A DNA stretch of 64,000 nt from 58-81 sp012729145 (lineage in GTDB: Bacteria; Synergistota; Synergistia; Synergistales; Thermovirgaceae). Shown here piece by piece: positions 35,259-43,608 of this stretch. The notes beneath the pieces were generated by a model. The model was not told the DNA's origin and made no database searches. It worked only from the letters and a program-made list of their open reading frames with translations. Each line of letters begins with the position of its first letter. Position 1 is the first letter of the stretch. Location: assembly GCA_040770625.1 (NCBI GenBank), contig JAXGIW010000007.1, forward strand, positions 39,206 to 103,205, given 5' to 3'. A program made the translations under genes and the position numbers.

Positions 35259-35618
35259 TTACTTGACCAGTGCTTCCCTTGCACGGTCAACCAGCTTCGC
35301 GAAGGCCGGCATATCCTGCACGGCCAGGTCAGCGAGGACCTTGCGGTTGATCTCTATGTTGGCGCACCTGAGCCCGTTCATGAAAGAACTGTAGGTCATG
35401 TCGTTCATCCTTGCCCCTGCGCTTATCCTGGTTATCCAGAGCTTGCGGAAGTCCCTCTTTCTCCCCTTCCTGTCCTTGTAAGCGTTGGACATGGAGTGAA
35501 GGTAAGCTTCCTGTGCTCTCCGGAAAACGTTCTTTTTCCTTCCGAAGTAACCCTTTGTCGCTTCGAAGAGTTTCTTCCTTTTCTGATCGCTGGCGCTTCC
35601 GCCCTTGACCCTGGGCAT
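35259..35618 (-). CDS. rplT: Ribosomal protein bL20
   Basis: A 119-residue L20: basic N-terminal arm (MPRVKGGSA...RKKLFEATKGYFGRKKN) and the conserved LWITRISAGARMNDMTYS block. Last gene of the infC-rpmI-rplT operon, whose leader L20 represses in several bacteria. Confidence 0.97.
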   Translation of the reverse strand: MPRVKGGSASDQKRKKLFEATKGYFGRKKNVFRRAQEAYLHSMSNAYKDRKGRKRDFRKLWITRISAGARMNDMTYSSFMNGLRCANIEINRKVLADLAVQDMPAFAKLVDRAREALVK

Positions 35619-35668
35619 GACCGCTCACCTCTTTCGGTTGGTTGATTCCTGGTTTATAGTTCCGACAC

Positions 35669-35866
35669 CTACGCGTAGGGCAAAAGTGTCTTCATGCGCC
35701 CCTCGAGAGAAGAAGGTATTACCCCCTTCTGGCGGAGGCGGCGGAGGCGGGTGGCTTTCTTCTTCCCGAGAAGATGTCCGCGGCCGCTTTTCTTGTAAAC
35801 AAATTTCCCCGTCCCGGTCCTCGAGAACCTCTTCTTGGTCCCAGAGTGGGTTTTCATCTTCGGCAT
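35669..35866 (-). CDS. rpmI: Ribosomal protein bL35
   Basis: A 65-residue L35: MPKMKTHSGTKKRFSRTGTG at the start and the RLRRLRQKGVIP core. ATG 35866 gives the family length; the 13 upstream codons are not conserved. Confidence 0.96.
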   Translation of the reverse strand: MPKMKTHSGTKKRFSRTGTGKFVYKKSGRGHLLGKKKATRLRRLRQKGVIPSSLEGRMKTLLPYA

Positions 35867-35921
35867 GATCCAATTCCTCCCTCTATCTTCTAACGATGAG
35901 GACAAAAGGGCGCTCCGGAAA

Positions 35922-36527
35922 CTACTCCTTCGCCACGTGCTCTTCTGTCCCTTCCTTTTCCAATTTAACAGCCTTGTCGGTCTCTGCCGTCTTCGGCTTC
36001 CTGGCGGGCTGCGGTAAAGGCATGAGCATCAGGCGCATGTACCTTCCCTCCATGCGGGGGGGCATGTCCACTTTCCCAATTCCATCGCAATCCCTTACCA
36101 CCTTGTCAAGAACTTCTCGGCCCCGGTCCAGGAATGCCATCTCCCTGCCCCGGAAAAAGACGGCAACCTTGACCCTGAAGCCCGAAAGGAGGAAATCCTT
36201 GATGGCGCGCACCTTGAAGTTGTAGTCGTGCAGGTCGATCTTGGGTCTCATCTTCATCTCTTTTACGACCTGCCCCTTGGACTTCTTTCTTGCGTCCTTG
36301 TCACGCTTCTGCTGCTGGAATTTGTACTTGCCGTAGTCAAGGATCCTGCAGACAGGAGGATCGGCCTGGCCCGAGACCTCAACCAGGTCCAGCTCCCTCT
36401 CCTCGGCAAGCTCGAGCGCCTGCGCAATGGGGACCACTCCGACCTTGACGCCCTGGTCGTCGATCAGAAGGACTTCCTTTGCCCGGATCTCTTCGTTGAT
36501 GCGCGGTTCTTCGCTGTTTTTAGCTAT
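35922..36527 (-). CDS. infC: Translation initiation factor IF-3 with ATA start codon
   Basis: A 201-residue IF3. The conserved N-terminal domain (EEPRINEEIRAKEVLL...VPIAQALELAEERELDLVEV) begins far upstream of the first GTG (36437), so the gene must start earlier. In frame, between a TGA stop three codons upstream and that GTG, no ATG, GTG or TTG exists; ATA at 36527-36525 lies 6 bases after a perfect GGAGGTGA. Reading ATA as start gives MAKNSEEPRINEE, the expected IF3 N-terminus. E. coli infC uses AUU for autoregulation; AUA would work the same way. The C-terminal domain and a K/E-rich tail are normal. Confidence 0.95.
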   Translation of the reverse strand: MAKNSEEPRINEEIRAKEVLLIDDQGVKVGVVPIAQALELAEERELDLVEVSGQADPPVCRILDYGKYKFQQQKRDKDARKKSKGQVVKEMKMRPKIDLHDYNFKVRAIKDFLLSGFRVKVAVFFRGREMAFLDRGREVLDKVVRDCDGIGKVDMPPRMEGRYMRLMLMPLPQPARKPKTAETDKAVKLEKEGTEEHVAKE

Positions 36528-36533
36528 AACTCG

Positions 36534-36541
36534 TCACCTCC
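36534..36541 (-). promoter_or_regulatory. Full-consensus ribosome-binding site deciding the infC start
   Basis: Minus strand GGAGGTGA, fully complementary to the 16S 3' end, spaced 6 bases from the ATA start. It sits immediately behind the leader terminator, so one hairpin could control both transcription and access to this site. Confidence 0.85.
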
Positions 36542-36546
36542 ACGGT

Positions 36547-36576
36547 AAAAAATGGCCGGACTCATCGAGCCCGGCC
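36547..36576 (-). terminator. Leader terminator/attenuator of the infC-rpmI-rplT operon
   Basis: On the minus strand GGCCGGGCTC-GAT-GAGTCCGGCC forms a 10-bp stem (36554-36576) followed by ATTTTTT (to 36547), only 6 bases before the infC ribosome site. It follows a leader of ~170 bases after a promoter at 36726-36755. This layout is like the L20-controlled infC attenuator of Bacillus, though I could not derive an antiterminator pairing by eye. Confidence 0.8.
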
Positions 36577-36725
36577 TCTATATCCCATATGATCCGGAGC
36601 GCAAAACCTCATCTTGCGGCCCGGCATATATACCCTTAAACAGCCCATCAAGGCGTCGGCGGGTGGGAGGCTTGGCTCCTCTTCATCGTTATTCCTTTTT
36701 TGTCCCGGAAAGGGACCGACAAGGG

Positions 36726-36755
36726 ATTCTAGCACATAACAACTAGCAGGTGCAA
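36726..36755 (-). promoter_or_regulatory. Promoter of the infC operon
   Basis: TTGCAC (36750-36755) and an extended -10 TGCTAGAAT (core 36726-36731), 18-base spacing, overlapping the last codons of thrS. Transcription would begin near 36719 and give a ~190-base leader before infC. Confidence 0.6.
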
Positions 36756-38680
36756 GTGCTCCTTCGCCCGCTGACAGGATCAGGCTGCCTCCTGATAAGT
36801 TCCTCGAAACCAGAAAGATCCATGGTTCCAAGGTCGCCCTCGCTCCGTTCCCTTACGGACAGGGTCCCGTTCTCAACCTCCCTGGCGCCCAGAACGACCA
36901 TGAAGGGGATCTTCTCCACCTGGGCGTCCCTTATCTTCTTGCCCAGCTTTTCGTCCCTGATATCCTTCTCAACCCTGAGACCGATCTCCTTGAGCCTTGA
37001 CTCAACTTCGGCGGCGTAGGGGATGTGATCCTCCTTTACCGGCACGATCCTTACCTGGACCGGTGCCAGCCAGAATGGGAACGACCCGGCATAGTGCTCT
37101 ATGAGGATCCCCATGAACCTTTCAAGACTACCAAAGACCGTCCTGTGGAGCATTACTGGGCGATGCTCGTTCCCGTCCGGACCGATGTAGGTCATATCGA
37201 ACTTTTCGGGCATCTGGAAGTCGAGCTGGATCGTGCCGCACTGCCAGGTCCTCCCGATGCAGTCCTCGAGGTGGAAGTCGATCTTGGGTCCGTAGAACGC
37301 TCCGTCGCCGGGATTCACCCTGAAATCGGTCCCGAAATCCTCAAGGGCCTCCTGCAGGGCCTTCTCGGCCTTCTCCCACATTACCGGGTCTCCCATGGCC
37401 TTCTCGGGCCTGGTGGAAAGCTCCACCCGGTATGAAAAGCCGAATACGTCCCTGTAGATGAACCTGACCAGGTCCATGATCCCGATGATCTCCTGCTTGA
37501 TCTGTTCCGGTGTCACGTAAAGGTGGGCGTCGTCCTGGGTAAAGGACCTTACCCGCATCAGCCCGTGCAGGACCCCCGAACGCTCGTGGCGGTGAACGGT
37601 ACCGAGCTCGGCTATCCTCATGGGAAATTCACGGTAGCTCCTTATTCTGCTCTTGTAGACCAGGATCCCCCCGGGGCAGTTCATGGGCTTCACCGCGAAG
37701 GGGCGCTCGTCGATCTCGGTGAAGTACATGTTCTCACGGTAATGGTCCCAGTGGCCCGACCTTATCCACAGGTCCTGGTCGAGTATCAGCGGCGTCCTTA
37801 TCTCAGCGTATCCCCTTCGGGAGTGCTCGGCCCGCCAGAAATCCACGAGTCGGTTTATGATCACCATACCCTTGGGGTGGAAGAAGGGGAACCCCGGTCC
37901 CTCCTCCTGGATGCTGAAAAGGTCAAGCTCTCTACCAAGTTTCCTGTGGTCCCTGCGTTTTGCTTCCTCTATCCTGTTAATGTGATCATCCAGGGCCTCG
38001 GCGGTGTCGAAGGCCGTCCCGTAGATCCTCGTGAGCATTATGTTCTTCTCGTCACCTCGCCAGTAGGCTCCTGCCAAGGAAAGAAGCTTGAAATGCTTCA
38101 GCTGCGAGGTGGAGATCACGTGGGGGCCCCTGCAGAGGTCAACGAAGTCGCCCTGTCTGTAGAGCGAGATGAGCTCGTCGGGGATCTCCGAGACCAGTTC
38201 GACCTTGTAGACGGCATCTCTTTCGCTGAAAAGATCCAGGGCCTCTTCCCTGGGCAGGAGGAGCCTCTCCACTGGAATATCCTCGGAGGAGATCTTCCTC
38301 ATCTCCTCCTCGATCCTGGGAAGGTCCTCTTCGGTGATCTGGCCGGCTATCTCCATGTCGTAGTAGAAACCGTCCTGAATCGAGGGTCCGATCCCCAGCC
38401 TTGTTCCGGGAAAGAGCCTCTGGACGGCCTGGGCCATCAGATGCGATGTGGAGTGTCTCAGGATCTCCAGTCCTTCGGGGCTTGAAGAGAGCACTGGCTC
38501 TACGAGGGAGTCAGACTTGACCACAGCTGCAAGATCGATCCGTGTCCCGTCAACGACGGCGGCAATGGATCCTTCAGAAAGTCCCCATCTCGACAGTATC
38601 TCCCGGGCCTTCAGAGGCTCGGAGGAGTTTAGTTCCAATCCTTCAGGACCTGAATAATTAGGCAATTTAAAGTCCTCCAT
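36743..38680 (-). CDS. thrS: Threonyl-tRNA synthetase
   Basis: A 645-residue ThrRS: short TGS-like N-terminus, editing domain (HSTSHLMAQAVQRLFPG...HVISTSQL), class II core (NCPGGILVYKSRIRSYREFP; RHERSGVLHGLMRVRSFTQDD) and anticodon domain. ATG 38680 keeps the first TGS strand (EDFKLPNYSG); a TTG 5 codons later with GGAGG in front is a rival start. The order thrS-infC-rpmI-rplT is classical. Confidence 0.96.
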   Translation of the reverse strand: MEDFKLPNYSGPEGLELNSSEPLKAREILSRWGLSEGSIAAVVDGTRIDLAAVVKSDSLVEPVLSSSPEGLEILRHSTSHLMAQAVQRLFPGTRLGIGPSIQDGFYYDMEIAGQITEEDLPRIEEEMRKISSEDIPVERLLLPREEALDLFSERDAVYKVELVSEIPDELISLYRQGDFVDLCRGPHVISTSQLKHFKLLSLAGAYWRGDEKNIMLTRIYGTAFDTAEALDDHINRIEEAKRRDHRKLGRELDLFSIQEEGPGFPFFHPKGMVIINRLVDFWRAEHSRRGYAEIRTPLILDQDLWIRSGHWDHYRENMYFTEIDERPFAVKPMNCPGGILVYKSRIRSYREFPMRIAELGTVHRHERSGVLHGLMRVRSFTQDDAHLYVTPEQIKQEIIGIMDLVRFIYRDVFGFSYRVELSTRPEKAMGDPVMWEKAEKALQEALEDFGTDFRVNPGDGAFYGPKIDFHLEDCIGRTWQCGTIQLDFQMPEKFDMTYIGPDGNEHRPVMLHRTVFGSLERFMGILIEHYAGSFPFWLAPVQVRIVPVKEDHIPYAAEVESRLKEIGLRVEKDIRDEKLGKKIRDAQVEKIPFMVVLGAREVENGTLSVRERSEGDLGTMDLSGFEELIRRQPDPVSGRRSTCTC

Positions 38681-38733
38681 CTTGAAAAATGACCCATCCC
38701 TGACGCTCCTGCGACAAAGGTCAGGTGGATTGC

Positions 38734-38762
38734 ATTCTACAACAGCAGGACAGCGAGGTCAC
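38734..38762 (-). promoter_or_regulatory. Candidate thrS promoter
   Basis: GTGACC (38757-38762) and TAGAAT (38734-38739) spaced 17 bases on the minus strand, 54 bases before thrS. Good spacing, 4/6 and 5/6 matches. Confidence 0.5.
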
Positions 38763-38772
38763 CCTTCCCTGT

Positions 38773-38791
38773 AGTGTATATAATATACACT
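38773..38791. promoter_or_regulatory. Perfect 19-bp palindrome, likely operator
   Basis: AGTGTATA-TAA-TATACACT, an 8+3+8 perfect inverted repeat. Its TGTATA/TATACA halves resemble sites of GntR-family (FadR/VanR subgroup) repressors. It contains a TATAAT. It lies upstream of both divergent genes; which one it controls is not known and no regulator gene is adjacent. Confidence 0.6.
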
Positions 38792-38797
38792 CCCGGG

Positions 38798-38822
38798 GGC
38801 GTATGGCAACGCCTTATTTTTT
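38798..38822 (+). terminator. Small hairpin with T tract in transporter upstream region
   Basis: GGCGT-ATGGCA-ACGCC followed by TTATTTTTT. A short 5-bp stem; may stop transcripts that begin at the palindrome before the main promoter. Confidence 0.35.
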
Positions 38823-38823
38823 C

Positions 38824-38852
38824 TGGAAAAAAGAACCTTGTTCTCCTATAAT
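38824..38852 (+). promoter_or_regulatory. Candidate promoter of the NSS transporter gene
   Basis: TGGAAA (38824-38829) and a perfect TATAAT (38847-38852) with 17-base spacing, giving a ~140-base leader. Confidence 0.45.
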
Positions 38853-39000
38853 CGGTTTAAACCTTTCTTTACTTTTTTCCTTTTGTTCATTTTCCCGTGG
38901 AGGGGGTGGAACAGGGAAGATAGTTAAAAATACCACATTCATGTTTTCCCAGAACAGGATCTTCCGTTCCAAAAACTCTCACCAAGGAGGGATTCAAAGC

Positions 39001-40473
39001 ATGGCCGAGATCAAAAAGGCCGACCAGTGGTCTACCCGATGGGGTCTTATTCTCTCTTGCATTGGTATGGCAGTAGGTACGGGTAACATCTGGCGGTTTC
39101 CGCGAGTCGCGGCCTCCCAGGGTGGCGGTGCTTTCGTCATCGCTCTTTTGATCGGACTGTTCCTCTGGGCTATTCCGCTCCTCATGGCAGAAGCCGTCTG
39201 GGGTAAGGTATCAAGGATGGGCGTCATAGGGTCCTTCAAGGAGATGGCAGGCAGAAAGTGGACCTGGATGGGTACCACCGTCGCCGTCATCTCTCTTGGG
39301 ATCGCCTTCTACTACTCCGTTGTGGTTGGATGGTGCATCCGGTACTTTCTGTACGCCATAACGGGGGTCATCAAACCAGGGCTTGATACGGAAGCTCTCT
39401 GGGCCGCCTTCTCCGGCACACCAGGCGCGATGGTACCGTGGCATATCCTGACCATGGTCGCCGCCACAGTGATCCTTTTCAAGGGCATCTCCCAGGGTCT
39501 CGAGAAGATCAACAAGGTCCTCATTCCCACCCTTTTTGTCATGCTCGTTGTCCTGGCCATCAGGGCCAACATGCTCCCCGGATCCACTGAAGGTCTGAGA
39601 TACTTCTTCGAGCCCAAGTGGGCCGACCTCCTCAAGGGCCGCGTCTGGCTCGAGGCCTTCACCCAGGTCGCATGGTCCACGGGGGCGGGCTGGGGACTCA
39701 TGCTCACCTACTTCGTCTACACCAAGAAGCGTGAGGACATTGCCCTCAACGCCACCACCGTATGCTTCGCCGACACCATGGCCGGCTTCCTGGCCGGTCT
39801 GGCGATAATCCCCACCATCTTCGCTCTTTCGCCGGATCCCATGGCAGCGGTTGCAAGCGGGAACACCGGGCTCGCATTCATCCACCTCACAAGCCTTTTC
39901 ACTGTTATGCCCGGAGGGGTCATCTTCGCCTCCATCTTCTTCCTGGCCCTTATCTTTGCGGGCTTCAGTTCGCTCCTATCCATGGTCGAACTCGGCCTCC
40001 GTCTCCTGATGGATGCCGGCTGGACACGCAACAAGGCAGCCATAGCTGCAGGAATCGGCATCCTTGTTCTTGGCCTGCCCTCAGCCTGGAGCATCTCCTT
40101 CCTGGACAACCAGGACTGGGTCTGGGGCGTAGGTCTTCTCCTGAGCGGTCTGATCTTCTCCATCGCAGCAATGAAGATCGGCGTCAACAAGATCTGGGAC
40201 CAGTACATCGCCCCCGATTCCGACCTGAATGCTCCATGGATGTTCAAGCTTATCTACCTCTTCCCGGTATGGTTCGTGATCATCTTCTGGTGGTGGATCG
40301 CGCAGGCCGCAAGCTGGTACCCCGACACCTACATGAAGTGGCTCCCCATCTCGGAGTACACCTTCACTGTGGGTACTATGGTCTACCAGTGGGCGATCGT
40401 GGTTGTACTCGCCCTGGTAACAAACAACTGGCTGGCCGACAAGTCGACGGTAAAGTTCGAGGCTACCGAATAG
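39001..40473 (+). CDS. Sodium-dependent transporter, NSS (SNF) family
   Basis: A 490-residue secondary transporter with about 11-12 hydrophobic segments. The family signature is GMAVGTGNIWRFPRVA followed by GGGAF in TM1, the sodium/substrate site. Relatives such as MhsT, LeuT and MetP import amino acids with Na+. Start ATG 39001 follows AAGGAGGG; the frame is open upstream but includes promoter sequence. A 32-codon gene for a MetS-like peptide follows, which points to the MetPS type; substrate (methionine/alanine in Corynebacterium) is inferred. Confidence 0.92.
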   Translation: MAEIKKADQWSTRWGLILSCIGMAVGTGNIWRFPRVAASQGGGAFVIALLIGLFLWAIPLLMAEAVWGKVSRMGVIGSFKEMAGRKWTWMGTTVAVISLGIAFYYSVVVGWCIRYFLYAITGVIKPGLDTEALWAAFSGTPGAMVPWHILTMVAATVILFKGISQGLEKINKVLIPTLFVMLVVLAIRANMLPGSTEGLRYFFEPKWADLLKGRVWLEAFTQVAWSTGAGWGLMLTYFVYTKKREDIALNATTVCFADTMAGFLAGLAIIPTIFALSPDPMAAVASGNTGLAFIHLTSLFTVMPGGVIFASIFFLALIFAGFSSLLSMVELGLRLLMDAGWTRNKAAIAAGIGILVLGLPSAWSISFLDNQDWVWGVGLLLSGLIFSIAAMKIGVNKIWDQYIAPDSDLNAPWMFKLIYLFPVWFVIIFWWWIAQAASWYPDTYMKWLPISEYTFTVGTMVYQWAIVVVLALVTNNWLADKSTVKFEATE

Positions 40474-40536
40474 AACGGCTCCCAGTCCCGCTACCGGTTT
40501 CTGTTTGAGCAAGACGACTTACAGGGAGGGATTCCG

Positions 40537-40635
40537 ATGGGTTGGCAGTTCAACATGATAGTCATAATGGCCCTTGTCTTCGGCGGCACCGGCTGGTGCG
40601 TCTACAGGACCATGAAAGCCGAGGAGAAGAAATAG
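40537..40635 (+). CDS. MetS-like small subunit of NSS transporter (32 aa)
   Basis: A 32-residue peptide, MGWQFNMIVIMALVFGGTG then WCVYRTMKAEEKK: one transmembrane helix and a basic/acidic cytoplasmic end. ATG 40537 has GGGAGGG 6 bases upstream. It starts 63 bases after the NSS gene. Corynebacterium MetS, a similarly small one-helix protein, is required for MetP activity, and such peptides are annotated beside many bacterial NSS genes. Short length makes it easy to miss. Confidence 0.8.
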   Translation: MGWQFNMIVIMALVFGGTGWCVYRTMKAEEKK

Positions 40636-40661
40636 TCCCGGGAAACAAGCGATAGAGCAAG

Positions 40662-40695
40662 AACAGGGGGCCGCCCCTATGGACGGCCCCCTGTT
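40662..40695. terminator. Strong hairpin between convergent transporter and dut genes
   Basis: AACAGGGGGCCG (40662-40673) pairs perfectly with CGGCCCCCTGTT (40684-40695). It lies between two converging genes. No long T tract follows on either strand, so it may be a bidirectional barrier or a weak terminator. Confidence 0.6.
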
Positions 40696-40719
40696 ACGTT
40701 CAATGCCTTTTTTGAGATC

Positions 40720-41160
40720 CTACCTTCCCGTGCTTCCGAAACCGCCGCTGCCCCGGTCCGTCTCGCTCAGAGAGTCAGTCTCCTCCCATTCGATCCTGCT
40801 GACAGGTGCCAGGATCATCTGGGCGATCCTGTCCCCCTTCTCTATCTCGAAGGGGTTTTCACCCAGGTTGACAAGGATCACTCTCACTTCACCCCTGTAG
40901 TCGGCATCGATCGTCCCGGGTGCATTCAGCACGGTCACACCGTTCTTCAGGGCCAGGCCGCTCCGGGGCCTCACCTGGCACTCGTATCCTTCGGGTATCT
41001 CGAGCCGGATCCCGGTCCCCACCGCCGATCTCCCACCGGCGGGGATGGTGACCCTTTCGTTGGACCTTAGATCGACCCCTGACGAGAAGGGTGTAGCGTA
41101 GACCGGCAGGGCAATATCTTCATCGTCGCGGAAGATACCGAGCCTGACCACTTCCTGCAT
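40720..41160 (-). CDS. dut: dUTP diphosphatase
   Basis: A 146-residue trimeric dUTPase with all five motifs: SSGVDLRSN, RPRSGLALKNG, LNAPGTIDADYRGEV, GDRIAQMIL and the C-terminal RGSGGFGSTGR. It makes dUMP, the substrate of ThyX encoded at 15.8 kb. It follows pnp with a 2-base gap. Confidence 0.96.
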   Translation of the reverse strand: MQEVVRLGIFRDDEDIALPVYATPFSSGVDLRSNERVTIPAGGRSAVGTGIRLEIPEGYECQVRPRSGLALKNGVTVLNAPGTIDADYRGEVRVILVNLGENPFEIEKGDRIAQMILAPVSRIEWEETDSLSETDRGSGGFGSTGR

Positions 41161-41162
41161 GG

Positions 41163-43466
41163 CTACCTGTTCCTGTCCCCGGAACTACTCCTGCGGGGCC
41201 CACTGTGGGATCTTCTGTCGCCGGAAGGTCTGTCCCCGCCCGGTCTTCCACCAGGTCTCGGAGCTCCTCCCCTCTGGTTCCTGTCACGGTCGCCAGATGG
41301 GGGCAGAGCCTTGATCCTCTCTTCCCTGGCATCCTCCAGAACGAAGGCATCGGCGAACCTTTCGGCCAGTTCGGGCTCGTTCTTCCTTTCAAGGGCTCTC
41401 CTCCTGGAGAGGTTGATCCTCCCCATGTCGTCGATCTCCTTGACCATCACAAGGACCGAGTCACCGGAGCTGAAAACGTCGTCGACCTTGCCCACATGGG
41501 TAGTGCTGATCTCGCTCACGTGCAGGAGCCCCTCCTTGCCTGGCAGGACCTCCACGAAGGCTCCGAAGGCCATCAGCCTGGTCACCTTGCCGGAGAAGAC
41601 CTCTCCCGCCGTCACTTCCCTGATGAGATCGTTGATCATACCGAGGGCCTTCTCTGCGGCCTCCGTCGTCGGAGAGGCCACGAAAACCCTTCCGTCGTCC
41701 TCCACGTCGACCTTGACGCCAGTCTGGGAGACTATGTTCCTGATCATCTTGCCGCCCGGGCCGATAATGTCCCTGATCTTGTCCAGTGGGACCGTAAGGG
41801 TGTAGATCCTTGGAGCATAGGCCGAGACGTTATCCCGGGGTTCTGTTATGGCACTCTCCATCTTTTCAAGGATGAAAAGCCTGCCCCTCCTTGCCTGGTC
41901 CAGGGCTCTTTCCAGGATGCTCCTGGTTATGCCGCCGGCCTTGTTGTCCATCTGGAGGGCCGTGATGCCTTCCCTGGTCCCCGTGACCTTGAAGTCCATA
42001 TCCCCGTAATGATCCTCCAGCCCCTGGATGTCGGTGAGGATCGCCACCTTTTCCCCTTCCTTTATTAGACCCATGGCGACGCCGGCAACGGGCTTCCTTA
42101 CCGGCACTCCTGCATCCATGAGCGAGAGGCTGGCACCGCATACCGAGGCCATGGAACTGGAGCCGTTGGATTCAAGGATGTCCGATACCACCCTTACCGC
42201 ATAGGGGAATTCCTCTTCACCGGGGAGAAGGGCCCTTACGGCCCTCTCTGCCAGTGCCCCGTGCCCTATCTCCCTGCGCCCGGGCCCCCTCATGGGCCTG
42301 ACTTCTCCGACGGAGAAGGGAGGGAAGTTGTAGTGGAGCATGAAGCGCTTCGACGGCTCGTCGTGCTTGAGGCCGTCCACGAGCTGGTCGTCCTCTCCTA
42401 CCATCCCCAGGGTGGTCGTCACCAGCGCCTGGGTCTCACCCCTGGTAAAGAGAGCTGAACCGTGTACCCTTGGGAGGATCCCCACTTCACAGGTGATGGG
42501 CCTTACCTCATCCATGGCCCTTCCGTCTGCCCTTTTGCTCTCTTCGACGATGAGGGACCTCATGGCCTTCTTGACCATCTCCTCGACGGCAGTCTTGATG
42601 TAGGACTCCGATTCGGGGTACTTCTCAAGCAGGTTATCCAGGGCCTTCAAAGTGGCGGAGTCGATCGCCTCTCCCCGCGGCTTCTTGTCATGGATCTGCA
42701 CGGCCTGGTGGATATCTCCGTAGAGTTCCTTGCCGATCCAGTCATCGATCTCGGGAAACGATGGCGGTTCCGGTAGTTCCATTACGGGTTTCCCGAAAGC
42801 CTTGGCCATCTCCCCGATCTTTTCCGTAATGGCGGTTATCTCCCGCTGGGCCAGATCAAGGGCATCGACCATTAACTGCTCCGGGATCTCCCGGGCGCCA
42901 GCCTCGACCATGGTTATACCACCGGCATGTCCGCTTACGACAAGGTCAAGGGCGCTCTCTTTCATCATGTCTTCCGTAGGATTGACAACAAGCTCGCCAT
43001 CAACAAGACCTATCCTTACTGCTCCCACAGGCCCTCCCCACGGAATCCCCGAGAGCATTAGCGCCGCAGAAGCACCGTTGATGGCCACTATGTTCGGCGG
43101 GTTCGACTGGTCCACTGAAAGGGTGGTCGCAACAACATGGATGTCGTTGCGGATGTGCCCCGGGAAGAGCGACCTTATCGAGCGGTCAATTATCCTGGAC
43201 GTCAGTGTTGCCGTCTCGGAGGGTCTCCCCTCCCTCTTTATGAAGCCCCCGGGGATCTTGCCGGCCGAATAGAATCGTTCTTCGTAATCCACAAGCAAGG
43301 GCAGAAAGTCCAGCCCTTCCCTTGCCTTGTCAGCAATGCAAGCCGTCACAAGGATCGATGTCTCCCCCATTGTGACCTGAACCGAACCGTTTGCCTGTTT
43401 GGCAAGCTTTCCCGTTTCGAAGGTCAGGGGACGCCCCCCGACTTCAATAATGTATCTTTCCGCCAT
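41163..43466 (-). CDS. pnp: Polyribonucleotide nucleotidyltransferase
   Basis: A 767-residue PNPase: two RNase PH cores (second active core RGETQALVTTTLGM; FMLHYNFPPFSVGEV), KH domain (IIGPGGKMIRNIVSQTG), S1 domain (GEVFSGKVTRLMAFGAFVEVLPG) and an R/G/S/P-rich tail of ~40 residues (RGGAPRPGGRPGGDR). The long RGG-like tail is an addition to the core enzyme. GAGGAGG precedes ATG 43466. Order rpsO-pnp is classical. Confidence 0.97.
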   Translation of the reverse strand: MAERYIIEVGGRPLTFETGKLAKQANGSVQVTMGETSILVTACIADKAREGLDFLPLLVDYEERFYSAGKIPGGFIKREGRPSETATLTSRIIDRSIRSLFPGHIRNDIHVVATTLSVDQSNPPNIVAINGASAALMLSGIPWGGPVGAVRIGLVDGELVVNPTEDMMKESALDLVVSGHAGGITMVEAGAREIPEQLMVDALDLAQREITAITEKIGEMAKAFGKPVMELPEPPSFPEIDDWIGKELYGDIHQAVQIHDKKPRGEAIDSATLKALDNLLEKYPESESYIKTAVEEMVKKAMRSLIVEESKRADGRAMDEVRPITCEVGILPRVHGSALFTRGETQALVTTTLGMVGEDDQLVDGLKHDEPSKRFMLHYNFPPFSVGEVRPMRGPGRREIGHGALAERAVRALLPGEEEFPYAVRVVSDILESNGSSSMASVCGASLSLMDAGVPVRKPVAGVAMGLIKEGEKVAILTDIQGLEDHYGDMDFKVTGTREGITALQMDNKAGGITRSILERALDQARRGRLFILEKMESAITEPRDNVSAYAPRIYTLTVPLDKIRDIIGPGGKMIRNIVSQTGVKVDVEDDGRVFVASPTTEAAEKALGMINDLIREVTAGEVFSGKVTRLMAFGAFVEVLPGKEGLLHVSEISTTHVGKVDDVFSSGDSVLVMVKEIDDMGRINLSRRRALERKNEPELAERFADAFVLEDAREERIKALPPSGDRDRNQRGGAPRPGGRPGGDRPSGDRRSHSGPRRSSSGDRNR

Positions 43467-43529
43467 AATTCTGTTTCCTCCTCATATTTTTCCCGTCTTT
43501 TTTCCCGTTAAAGGATAACACAAGCGGAC

Positions 43530-43562
43530 AAAAAAGAACGAGGGCAAAAGCCGCCCTCGTTC
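43530..43562 (-). terminator. Terminator between rpsO and pnp
   Basis: On the minus strand GAACGAGGGC-GGCTTTT-GCCCTCGTTC (43536-43562) followed by TTTTTT. A strong intrinsic terminator after rpsO; pnp may depend on readthrough, and in E. coli the corresponding stem is an RNase III/PNPase control site. Confidence 0.88.
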
Positions 43563-43608
43563 CAAAACATGCCGTGTCCTGCCTTTTGGTCTTCCAGGGA
43601 TTATGCGA

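Larger units (their letters stand above)
38681..39000. promoter_or_regulatory. Divergent control region between thrS and the transporter gene
   Basis: A 320-base spacer with no gene. It holds the thrS promoter (38734-38762), a perfect palindrome (38773-38791), a small hairpin with T tract (38798-38822) and a likely transporter promoter (38824-38852), followed by a T-rich leader and the ribosome site AAGGAGGG near 38984. Confidence 0.7.

Noticed and set aside
37523..38485. Plus-strand open frame (320 codons) inside thrS
   Set aside because: Antisense to conserved thrS; no ribosome site or domain.
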